DNA of 12,035 nt from Candidatus Thorarchaeota archaeon (GTDB lineage Archaea; Asgardarchaeota; Thorarchaeia; Thorarchaeales; Thorarchaeaceae), in NCBI GenBank assembly GCA_016839345.1, contig JAEOUL010000266.1, positions 1 to 12,035 on the forward strand, written 5' to 3'. The notes below the pieces were generated by a model. That model saw only the letters and a program-made list of their open reading frames with translations. It made no database searches and had not been told where the DNA came from. This document shows positions 1-5,341 of the stretch, one piece after another. The position numbers were made by a program, and so were the translations under genes. Position 1 is the first letter of the stretch. Every line of letters begins with the position of its first letter.

Positions 1-504
1 CATGACAGTACTATGGATGTAGGGAGTTGGATCTTCGATATGTATGTTCCAGACGGTTATGATGGAAATTTCTATGTCGAGTTCATGTCCAACGGAACGG
101 TCTCGTGGGCGGGAGCAACAAACTATAGTCATATTTCTGCTGGATTTTACCGCGATGCTTTTTTCGTCTGGCGGGAAAAAGTAGTTTATGGGGCGTATGT
201 TATCAGTACCGTGAATATGGATTCTGTACAAGGATGGCACCATATCAAAGTAAACAGGACAAGTGATGGTCACTTCGAGGTCTGCATCAATGGAACTCTC
301 AGAGCATCCTTTGATTACACCGGCATAACAAGTACTACTTATCTCCAAGTCTATAGTAACAATGCAACTGGTGCCGCGCTCGACAATCTCGTTGTCAGTG
401 ATGACAAAACCGAAACGTCCCTACCTTGGGAACTGATCATGATTGGTAGCGGTGTTGCTATAGTTGTGATTGTTTTGGCAATTTTCATCCTAAGACGAAG
501 ATGA
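1..504 (+). CDS. C-terminal part of a surface-anchored LamG/concanavalin-like protein (5' truncated)
   Basis: The frame is open to the left edge, so the gene starts outside the window and the ATG at 13 is probably internal. The visible part is a beta-rich domain with the pattern of a LamG or concanavalin A-like jelly roll: GWHHIKV, then a strand ending in INGTLRASFD, then a closing LDNLVVSD strand. Several N-glycosylation sequons are present (NGT, NYS, NRT, NAT). A short linker leads to one hydrophobic helix, about residues 140-160 counted from the ATG at 13, and an RRR tail. This is the usual anchor of archaeal exported proteins, with the domain outside the cell. Such domains often bind or process glycans, but the ligand cannot be read here. 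The NosD-like protein at 6262-8619 ends in the same anchor style. Confidence is high that it is a real anchored protein and moderate for the fold. Confidence 0.82.
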   Translation, partial: HDSTMDVGSWIFDMYVPDGYDGNFYVEFMSNGTVSWAGATNYSHISAGFYRDAFFVWREKVVYGAYVISTVNMDSVQGWHHIKVNRTSDGHFEVCINGTLRASFDYTGITSTTYLQVYSNNATGAALDNLVVSDDKTETSLPWELIMIGSGVAIVVIVLAIFILRRR

Positions 505-520
505 ACAGACCAAAATGGAT

Positions 521-545
521 GAGGGTCTTTTGAGACCCTCTAGAC
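521..545 (+). terminator. Hairpin terminator candidate between convergent genes
   Basis: A perfect 8-bp stem, GAGGGTCT (521-528) with AGACCCTC (533-540), encloses a TTTG loop. It begins 16 bases after the stop of the surface protein gene and lies just beyond the stop (554) of the convergent small gene. The following bases are pyrimidine-rich (TAGACCTTCTTTCTT) but are not a clean T tract. It could serve transcripts from both sides. Termination is inferred; the hairpin itself is seen. Confidence 0.55.
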
Positions 546-553
546 CTTCTTTC

Positions 554-766
554 TTACGGATTTGATTTCCTGCGTATACCTGGACCCTGAGTCAAACGAA
601 GAATCTGTTCTGATGTCAGTACGGTATACTCTGAATTCGGAAACATCATAGTGTCATGTTTGTCATGAATTATGTCTGCAAAGAACTTAGTGTACCATCT
701 GATCTCTTCTTTGCTTCGCTGTCGTATTGCTTTTCGTCTCCTTTTTCCGGTAATACTTCCTGACAT
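554..766 (-). CDS. Small basic protein of 70 residues, function unknown
   Basis: I do not recognise a family. The frame could be extended to a GTG at 859, but the ATG at 766 is preceded by GGAGGT at a 9-base spacing, the best Shine-Dalgarno sequence in this part of the window, so 766 is the likely start. The 70-residue product is strongly basic at its N-terminus (GKRRRKAIRQRSKEE). An amphipathic or aromatic stretch follows (IRWYTKFFADIIHDKHD), and the end is again basic (GIRRKSNP). There are no cysteines, signal peptide or membrane segment. The basic N-terminus could bind nucleic acid, but that is only a guess. It lies 245 bases downstream of the ArsR-type regulator on the same strand and has its own TATA-like box, so it may be transcribed separately. 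Confidence 0.6.
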   Translation of the reverse strand: MSGSITGKRRRKAIRQRSKEEIRWYTKFFADIIHDKHDTMMFPNSEYTVLTSEQILRLTQGPGIRRKSNP

Positions 767-775
767 TCTTATTTT

Positions 776-781
776 ACCTCC
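776..781 (-). promoter_or_regulatory. Shine-Dalgarno GGAGGT that sets the start at 766
   Basis: On the minus strand GGAGGT sits 9 bases before the ATG at 766. This perfect core match to the archaeal anti-SD argues against the longer GTG start at 859. Confidence 0.7.
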
Positions 782-810
782 ATACGGAAAAGACATCCAG
801 AGAGGCTGCT

Positions 811-820
811 CGCTTATAGC
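811..820 (-). promoter_or_regulatory. TATA-like box for the 70-residue gene
   Basis: The minus strand reads GCTATAAGCG here. A start site about 25 bases downstream, near 790, would give a leader of roughly 24 bases containing the GGAGGT at 776-781. The box is short and its BRE is not convincing, so confidence is low to moderate. Confidence 0.35.
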
Positions 821-838
821 ACAGTCCTCAGACCTAGC

Positions 839-931
839 CCTCTCCCCCGAGAGGACCACAGAAAAGAAACGCAGGCATCACGAGGAAGAAGACATAGTAC
901 TAGTCACCACTATTCGGGTGGAACCAGTACT
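839..931. repeat. Two inverted-repeat elements between the regulator and the small gene
   Basis: CCTCTC (839-844) pairs with GAGAGG (849-854) around a CCCC loop. Further right, AGTACT occurs at 896-901 and 926-931; being self-complementary, the two copies can pair, with CCAC (907-910) and GTGG (918-921) pairing inside. Read on the minus strand, these lie 80-170 bases after the regulator stop at 1012, so they could end its transcript. I see no other feature in the 767-1011 gap apart from the TATA-like box at 811-820. Confidence 0.35.
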
Positions 932-1011
932 GGAGTGTCATTATTCCTCGCATTGTAATCGCCTTTTCGGAATATTCAGTTATAAGCTTTCATTTTGCCG
1001 TATCTAAATAT

Positions 1012-1581
1012 TCAACTCAATTTCCTAGTTGGAGTCAGACCACAAAAGGCGATGTAGTCAAATGATGGTTCATATCCTTCACCTCTCTCTTGTGAACATC
1101 TTTCCTTGAACCGTTTTTCAAAAGCCATGTATTCTTCAATCCAGATCTCAGCTTCTGCATCTGAGATGAATATCTTTGTGAAACTTAGTGGTCTTCCTCT
1201 CTTCTTTCCACGAGGCAGTTCCGACTTCGTTTTCAATTTTTCAATTTGTTCGAGAATCAGATTGGAAATGACCAGTAAATGTGCTGAAGCTGATTCGAGG
1301 AAAGCTAAACGCTTCCTCACATTCAATGCACCCTCACCCTTTGCTATGACTTCTTCTTCATAATCGGGATTGATGCTATAATATTTCACGACTCGACCTG
1401 TGCTTTCTATCCTTACTTTTAGAACTCCTTCTTGAACAAAGCGTGACAGATGATGTGACATAGTGCTTCGTTGAATACTGACTGCATCCATTAGCTCCTG
1501 TGCAGTGATTTCCTTGTTCAGAAGCACTTCAACATATATTCGCGCTCTCACAGGATCAGCGAGTAGCTCTGGAAGTGTCAA
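1012..1581 (-). CDS. ArsR-type winged-helix transcriptional regulator with a C-terminal extension
   Basis: This is a probable DNA-binding repressor or activator. Residues 3-75 form an ArsR-like winged helix. It opens with LADPVRARIYVEVL, continues with the helix-turn-helix ITAQELMDAVSIQRSTMSHHLSRFVQEGVL (recognition helix about 38-54), and ends with a wing at 55-70 (KVRIESTGRVVKYYSI). Residues 85-120 look like a dimerisation helix; 120-189 is a basic then acidic extension, longer than classic ArsR proteins of about 100 residues. No Cys-x-Cys metal site is visible, so the signal is unknown. The TTG start is forced: an in-frame TAG lies a few codons upstream, and GGGTGA sits 7 bases before the TTG. 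A TATA box at 1616-1623 fits a short leader, and a 19-bp repeat array lies directly upstream, suggesting autoregulation. Confidence 0.85.
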   Translation of the reverse strand: MTLPELLADPVRARIYVEVLLNKEITAQELMDAVSIQRSTMSHHLSRFVQEGVLKVRIESTGRVVKYYSINPDYEEEVIAKGEGALNVRKRLAFLESASAHLLVISNLILEQIEKLKTKSELPRGKKRGRPLSFTKIFISDAEAEIWIEEYMAFEKRFKERCSQERGEGYEPSFDYIAFCGLTPTRKLS

Positions 1582-1588
1582 CCTATAG

Positions 1589-1594
1589 TCACCC
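1589..1594 (-). promoter_or_regulatory. GGGTGA Shine-Dalgarno for the TTG start of the regulator
   Basis: On the minus strand GGGTGA precedes the TTG at 1581 by 7 bases. GGTGA pairs with the UCACC part of the archaeal 16S rRNA tail. It supports the unusual TTG start, which is also the only usable start after the in-frame stop upstream. Confidence 0.6.
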
Positions 1595-1615
1595 TACTAC
1601 TTCTTTGATAATAGC

Positions 1616-1623
1616 CTTATAAG
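1616..1623 (-). promoter_or_regulatory. TATA box of the ArsR-type regulator
   Basis: CTTATAAG is self-complementary and is centred about 38 bases before the TTG start. Transcription starting about 25 bases downstream, near 1594, would leave a leader of about 13 bases that just includes the GGGTGA. Its upstream (BRE) side abuts the repeat array that begins at 1630. Confidence 0.5.
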
Positions 1624-1629
1624 TGCGAT

Positions 1630-1724
1630 GATGACATCCACTTATTTTGATAATATCTACTCATTTCGATTATATCGAAATGTATTGATTATATCACATC
1701 GTTTAGATTATGTAGAAATTAGCA
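1630..1724. repeat. Five 19-bp direct repeats, candidate operator array
   Basis: Units start at 1630, 1649, 1668, 1687 and 1706, spaced exactly 19 bases apart. Their first nine bases read GATGACATC, GATAATATC, GATTATATC, GATTATATC and GATTATGTA. The second halves are looser; units 1 and 2 agree at about 14 of 19 positions. The array ends 16 bases before the FKBP stop codon (1741) and begins next to the regulator's TATA box, so it fills the regulator's upstream region. Regular phasing in a promoter suggests cooperative binding by a DNA-binding protein, possibly the ArsR-type regulator itself. The repeats are visible in the sequence; the regulatory role is inferred. Confidence 0.6.
1662..1682. 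promoter_or_regulatory. Perfect inverted repeat, candidate operator for the ArsR-type regulator
   Basis: CATTTCGAT (1662-1670) and ATCGAAATG (1674-1682) are perfect inverted arms around a TAT spacer. The site overlaps the junction of the second and third direct-repeat units. A dyad of this size suits a dimeric winged-helix protein. It lies about 40 bases upstream of the regulator's TATA box. Confidence 0.5.
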
Positions 1725-1740
1725 TAAGCCAGAGGAGGCG

Positions 1741-2070
1741 TCATTTTAGGTCGAGTAATTCAACCTCAAAGATCAATGTAGAGTTAGGTGGTATCAATCC
1801 ATCCCCCACATCTCGAGATCCATAGGCAAGTTCTGGAGGAATCGTTAATTTCCTTTTGCCACCAATCTTCATTGAGAGAACGCCTTGGTCCCACCCTTCG
1901 ATTACTTGGCCAACACCTATATTGAATTCAAAAGGTTGACCTCTGTCAACCGAACTGTCGAATTTCTTTCCATCTGTCAACCAACCAGTATAGTGGACGA
2001 CAACTTTCTGACCCTTAGCGGGAGAGGCTCCAGTTCCAGCAACGATGTCTTCAATCTGTAGATCTGCCAT
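1741..2070 (-). CDS. FKBP-type peptidyl-prolyl cis-trans isomerase, FKBP12-like
   Basis: It catalyses cis-trans isomerisation of X-Pro peptide bonds and helps protein folding. There is no signal peptide, so it is cytosolic. The 109 residues are one FKBP domain of nearly the length of human FKBP12 (108). The FK506/proline pocket residues are all present by alignment from memory: Y27, F37, D38, F47, V56, I57, W60, Y83, I93 and F101, with the family signatures VIEGWDQG and PPNSTLIFEVELL. It lacks the 'insert in flap' domain typical of the SlyD-like FKBPs common in archaea. AGGAGA lies 5 bases before the ATG. The gene runs in the same direction as the regulator downstream, but the repeat array between them suggests separate promoters. 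Confidence 0.95.
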   Translation of the reverse strand: MADLQIEDIVAGTGASPAKGQKVVVHYTGWLTDGKKFDSSVDRGQPFEFNIGVGQVIEGWDQGVLSMKIGGKRKLTIPPELAYGSRDVGDGLIPPNSTLIFEVELLDLK

Positions 2071-2075
2071 AGGAA

Positions 2076-2081
2076 TCTCCT
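2076..2081 (-). promoter_or_regulatory. Shine-Dalgarno of the FKBP gene
   Basis: The minus strand reads AGGAGA 5 bases before the ATG at 2070, confirming that start. Confidence 0.5.
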
Positions 2082-2126
2082 ATTCTATTGTGTTATTAAT
2101 CTAATTCATGTTGCGGATTTCTTTTC

Positions 2127-2143
2127 TGGAAATGCTTTTAGAT
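2127..2143 (+). promoter_or_regulatory. BRE/TATA candidate for the TPR-nitrilase gene
   Basis: The stretch CTGGAAATGCTTTTAGA resembles a purine-rich BRE followed by a T/A-rich box. Initiation about 25 bases downstream, near 2165, would give a leader of roughly 23 bases that includes AGGA (2175-2178), 9 bases before the GTG start at 2188. Confidence 0.35.
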
Positions 2144-2187
2144 AACGGAGGTGCTGAATAACTAAGCGAGTATTAGGAAGAGAGAAA

Positions 2188-4740
2188 GTGACGGACCAAG
2201 CTCTTGAGGTGCTGACTCAGGCAAAAGCTCTCCTTGAAAAGGGAGATTACAAAGAAACTCTCGAAACCCTTCAAGCATTTTTGTCCCAAAACGAGTTCAA
2301 AGATCCTGTAATGTATTTAGATGCTCTTGTTATAATGGCGGAATCATCATGGCGTTGCGGGAAGTTTGATGACGGTCTTGACTCAATCCAAAAGGCTGAG
2401 AGCCTACTCTCATCAAAGAAATTAGAACAAGCTCAAGACGATGATATTCTGGAGAAGAAAGCCCGGATACTTTCAAACGGTGGAGTCATCTACTGGTATA
2501 GAGGAGAACTTGAGGAAGCTCTGGGTTATCATCAACAAAGTCTAGCGATTAGAGAAATGCTTGAAGACAAGAAGGGACTCTCAGTATCATTCAATAACAT
2601 TGGACTCGTATATTGGGTGAAGGGAGATCTTGAACAAGCGATTGAGTACTACAAGAAGAGTCTACATATCTATGAAGAGTTGAATGATGAGCATGGTATT
2701 GCGACTGTGCTTAACAACCTCGCTAATCTCAGTTCAACAAGAGGAGAGTTAGATCAAGCGCTTGCATATCTTCAACGGAGTTTCGATATCAGGAATAAAT
2801 TGCCAGATAAGTTAGACGTTGCTAGAACCCTAATCAATATTGGAGTCATTCATAGATGGAAAGGAGATTTTGACCAAGCAATAGAATATTACAACAAGAG
2901 CTTAGCCATCCAAGAACATCTCAGTATTGGGCTTGACTTTGCTCTCGCTCTCAATAATTTGGGGGATGTATACAGTCTCAAGGGGGACATAGACATTGCT
3001 TTGCAGTTTTTTCAACGCAGTCTACTTATCTATGATGAGATGGGAGCTAAGGAAGGGATTGCTCTTACTCTGTCTAACATGGGTGAATGCTATGCAAGAA
3101 AAGGCAATCCCGATAACGCATTCGAATTGTACCAGAGAAGTATGCTTATCTCTGAAGATATGGGAAATACTCGGTTGATTGCTGTATTGTTGAGTTACCT
3201 AGTAAGTTTGGCTTTGGACAATAATGATTTCAATGTCGCAAAAGAATACCTATCGAAACTTGAGCAAATTGATGCGCAATCAGATAGTGCAGCTATTAAT
3301 CAACGATTTCGGGTTTCAAAGGCTCTGCTTCTCAAGAAAAGCCAACGAACTCGGGATCACGTGATAGCAGAAGAGATCCTTGAAAAAATTGTGGAAGAGG
3401 ATGTTAGTGATCATGCTATAACAACCGAGGCGATGATACATCTTTGTGACCTGTTGTTACTCGAACTTAAGACAACTAGAGCAGAAGAAGTACTTGACAA
3501 AGTCAAAGACCTAACTCAGCAACTGGTCATAATTGCAGAGAATCAAGCTTCACACAACCTTCTTGTTGAAACATACATGCTGCAATCAAAATTAGCACTG
3601 ATTGACTTTGAGGTAAATGAACCACGTAGACTCATGACAGAAGCAAAAAAGCTAGCTGATGAGAAAGGACTCCAAAGACTCAGTCAAATAGTACAGAACG
3701 AAATTGACGCTCTGCAGCAGGAGTTCAAGAGATGGGAGTCTATTCTTGAAGCAAAACCATCGAAGGAGGAAATGGTCAATCTTACCAATCTGGACGATCT
3801 TCTTTCAAGAATGGTCCAAAAGACTGTTGAAACCTTAGGTGTGGAATCATCCACTAAAAAAGACCGCTCGAAGTATTCTCTTGTTTACCAGGATCTTCTC
3901 AAAGGGTCTGAAAAATCAGAAAAGAGTAAGTTCAGAGTAGGTCTTGCGCAATTAGGATTATCAGAAAGCGGCGATATTCTAGATGAGTTGTATCAGGAAA
4001 AGGATGATGGACTCATTGGACTTCGAGAAGAGTCCGTCGAGCTGACAAGTACCAAAATAAAAGATATGGTCACGAAAGCGATTTCTGAAGGAGTGAACGT
4101 ACTCCTCTTTCCTGAGATGACAATCGATCTTAGTTTCGAGCTATTAGCAGCAGATGTGGAGAACTTAGCGAGGAAACATAGCATCTACATCATTCCAGGT
4201 TCGTTCCATGACAGCGAAACAAGAAGGAATGTCTGTAGAGTCTATGGACCAGAAGGCATTCTTTGGGAACAGGAGAAACATATTCCTGCTATCATCCATA
4301 TCGAAGGAAAGAGATTCTTAGAGAAGATTGAAACTTCCTCAGGACCCAAGAACACGATAATCTGTAACACGGAATACGGCAGGATTGCTATCGCAATATG
4401 TCGCGACTTCCTAGACATGGACCTCAGAGTTGAACTGAAGAACTCCGACCCTCCAGTTGATCTTGTCATCAACCCAGCATTCACGCCTGTCACTGTTGAT
4501 TTCAGAGCAGCCCATTTTGATGCTAGAAGGTCTATCTACGCCTACTGTTTCTTTGCAAATGTTGCAGAGTTTGGAGACTCTCTCATCTACACTCCAGAGA
4601 AGGATAGAGTTGAGCTGACTGTCGCGAAAGGTGAAGAGGGGCTCATAATAAAAGACGTGGACCTCTTCCAACTTCGTACAGAGAGAAAGCGATGGGAAGA
4701 AAGCAGGAAGAAAATGTCATTCATCCAGAGTACAAGATGA
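2188..4740 (+). CDS. TPR-repeat protein fused to a nitrilase-superfamily (carbon-nitrogen hydrolase) domain
   Basis: The 850-residue protein has three parts. Residues 1-90 are helical and TPR-like. Residues 91-370 carry TPRs of exact 40-residue period (units begin near 91, 131, 171, 211, 251, 291 and 331) with motifs such as NNIGLVYWVKGDLEQAIEYY, of the kinesin-light-chain/TPR_12 kind. Residues 370-580 are a helical linker with one more TPR-like module (LLVETYMLQSKLALIDFE). Residues 581-835 are a nitrilase-type domain with the Glu-Lys-Cys triad: E643 in LLFPEM, K697 in EQEKHIP, C738 in IAIAICRDF. The FFANVAEF segment fits the strand after the active site. This family hydrolyses amides or nitriles; the substrate is unknown. 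There is no signal or membrane segment, so it is cytosolic. The GTG start has AGGA 9 bases upstream. The TPRs may recruit or sense a partner that controls the hydrolase. Confidence 0.88.
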   Translation: MTDQALEVLTQAKALLEKGDYKETLETLQAFLSQNEFKDPVMYLDALVIMAESSWRCGKFDDGLDSIQKAESLLSSKKLEQAQDDDILEKKARILSNGGVIYWYRGELEEALGYHQQSLAIREMLEDKKGLSVSFNNIGLVYWVKGDLEQAIEYYKKSLHIYEELNDEHGIATVLNNLANLSSTRGELDQALAYLQRSFDIRNKLPDKLDVARTLINIGVIHRWKGDFDQAIEYYNKSLAIQEHLSIGLDFALALNNLGDVYSLKGDIDIALQFFQRSLLIYDEMGAKEGIALTLSNMGECYARKGNPDNAFELYQRSMLISEDMGNTRLIAVLLSYLVSLALDNNDFNVAKEYLSKLEQIDAQSDSAAINQRFRVSKALLLKKSQRTRDHVIAEEILEKIVEEDVSDHAITTEAMIHLCDLLLLELKTTRAEEVLDKVKDLTQQLVIIAENQASHNLLVETYMLQSKLALIDFEVNEPRRLMTEAKKLADEKGLQRLSQIVQNEIDALQQEFKRWESILEAKPSKEEMVNLTNLDDLLSRMVQKTVETLGVESSTKKDRSKYSLVYQDLLKGSEKSEKSKFRVGLAQLGLSESGDILDELYQEKDDGLIGLREESVELTSTKIKDMVTKAISEGVNVLLFPEMTIDLSFELLAADVENLARKHSIYIIPGSFHDSETRRNVCRVYGPEGILWEQEKHIPAIIHIEGKRFLEKIETSSGPKNTIICNTEYGRIAIAICRDFLDMDLRVELKNSDPPVDLVINPAFTPVTVDFRAAHFDARRSIYAYCFFANVAEFGDSLIYTPEKDRVELTVAKGEEGLIIKDVDLFQLRTERKRWEESRKKMSFIQSTR

Positions 4741-4745
4741 ACTCG

Positions 4746-5201
4746 CTATATCTCTTTCATCATTGATGGTGAACTCGTGCACAAAGTTGTGAACTCGATT
4801 GATTGCTTCATGTCCTCTGGTACTTTGTCACGAGTGACGACTACCCATCCCCTTTTTTCAAAAAACTCCTCAGCTGTGTCGGTCAATAGGAAAAGACGAT
4901 TGATTCCCTTTTCTTTTGCAAAATCAATCATGCTTTCTACCAGCCTTGAGCCTAGTCCCTTTCCTTGAAATTTGGGATGTACAGCTAGAGATCTAAGAAG
5001 CCCAGAGTCTTTGTAGATTTCAAGTCCCACAGAGCCAATAAGAAATTCTGGATCTCCAATGGCTTCAAGATGTCTTACTATCAAGAAGTTCTCCATATTG
5101 AGTTCAATATCATCAGGAGGAAGATTTGTTTCTTGTAATAAGACTACCAATGCAGCATGGTCAGAACTCTTCGCTCTTTCAATCTCGAAATCACTTTTCA
5201 T
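4746..5201 (-). CDS. arsN2: GNAT acetyltransferase, ArsN2-like (arsenic-resistance type)
   Basis: The GNAT fold is shown by LLRSLAVHPKFQGKGLGSRLVE, whose QGKGLG (residues 79-84) is the acetyl-CoA pyrophosphate loop. The rest matches the ArsN2 pattern as I know it: early LPPDDIE, FLIGSVGLE, LLTDTAEEFFEKRGW, RDKVPEDMKQSIEF, and a C-terminal LCTSSPSMM. ArsN2 proteins are acetyltransferases found in bacterial arsenic operons; their substrate is not firmly known, and no ars genes other than the distant ArsR-type regulator are visible here. The frame extends to 5285, but the ATG at 5201 is chosen because a TATA box (5224-5234) lies about 28 bases upstream and no Shine-Dalgarno is present, which fits a leaderless mRNA. 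The product is then 151 residues. It ends 5 bases from the convergent TPR-nitrilase stop. Confidence 0.8.
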   Translation of the reverse strand: MKSDFEIERAKSSDHAALVVLLQETNLPPDDIELNMENFLIVRHLEAIGDPEFLIGSVGLEIYKDSGLLRSLAVHPKFQGKGLGSRLVESMIDFAKEKGINRLFLLTDTAEEFFEKRGWVVVTRDKVPEDMKQSIEFTTLCTSSPSMMKEI

Positions 5202-5223
5202 AGCTAGATGAATACAACGTGTT

Positions 5224-5234
5224 GTTATAATAAA
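5224..5234 (-). promoter_or_regulatory. TATA box of the ArsN2-like gene (leaderless start)
   Basis: The minus strand reads TTTATTATAAC, centred about 28 bases before the ATG at 5201. Start-site placement would fall at or next to the ATG, which explains the lack of a Shine-Dalgarno sequence. Confidence 0.55.
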
Positions 5235-5294
5235 CTCGAAGTACGCGAAGAGTGCTCGATTGCTCGAGTTTGAATGGGTCAACAAAAGTTGACC
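5232..5294. promoter_or_regulatory. Inverted repeats in the divergent promoter region between two GNAT genes
   Basis: AAACTCGA (5232-5239) and TCGAGTTT (5264-5271) are perfect 8-bp inverted arms 24 bases apart; the left arm overlaps the ArsN2-like TATA box. TGCTCGA occurs twice in tandem (5253-5259, 5261-5267). A second dyad, GGTCAAC (5277-5283) and GTTGACC (5288-5294), has a 4-base AAAA spacer and lies on the side of the plus-strand GNAT gene. These could be operators for either or both genes. Confidence 0.45.
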
Positions 5295-5341
5295 AAAGAT
5301 TTTCTTAGGAAGTGAGAGTTCTCATCAAATACGTGGTGACT

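Noticed and set aside
767..859. N-terminal extension of the small protein to a GTG at 859
   Set aside because: The extension crosses a TATA-like box and a GGAGGT site, has a hairpin at its start, and has no Shine-Dalgarno of its own.
908..961. Minus-strand 17-codon micro-ORF starting with ATG near 961
   Set aside because: It is too short to support without a clear Shine-Dalgarno or conservation data.
672..1007. Plus-strand frame of 111 codons over the small minus-strand gene and the gap beyond it
   Set aside because: Its composition is not protein-like (runs of LL, CR, HH), it has no Shine-Dalgarno, and it covers hairpins and the better-supported minus-strand gene at 554-766.
1630..1724. 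CRISPR-like array
   Set aside because: The units are 19 bases including the variable half and are directly adjacent, with no spacers, and no cas genes are seen.
1628..1825. Plus-strand frame of 65 codons over the repeat array and the end of the FKBP gene
   Set aside because: It is explained by the AT-rich repeats and by being antisense to the FKBP gene; no start signal is visible.
2458..3300. DNA tandem repeat of 120 bp in the TPR gene
   Set aside because: The periodicity is in the protein (40-residue TPRs); the DNA copies are too diverged to call a nucleotide repeat.
5202..5285. N-terminal extension of the ArsN2-like protein to 5285
   Set aside because: It would run through the gene's TATA box and a palindrome, and the extra residues do not resemble a GNAT start.
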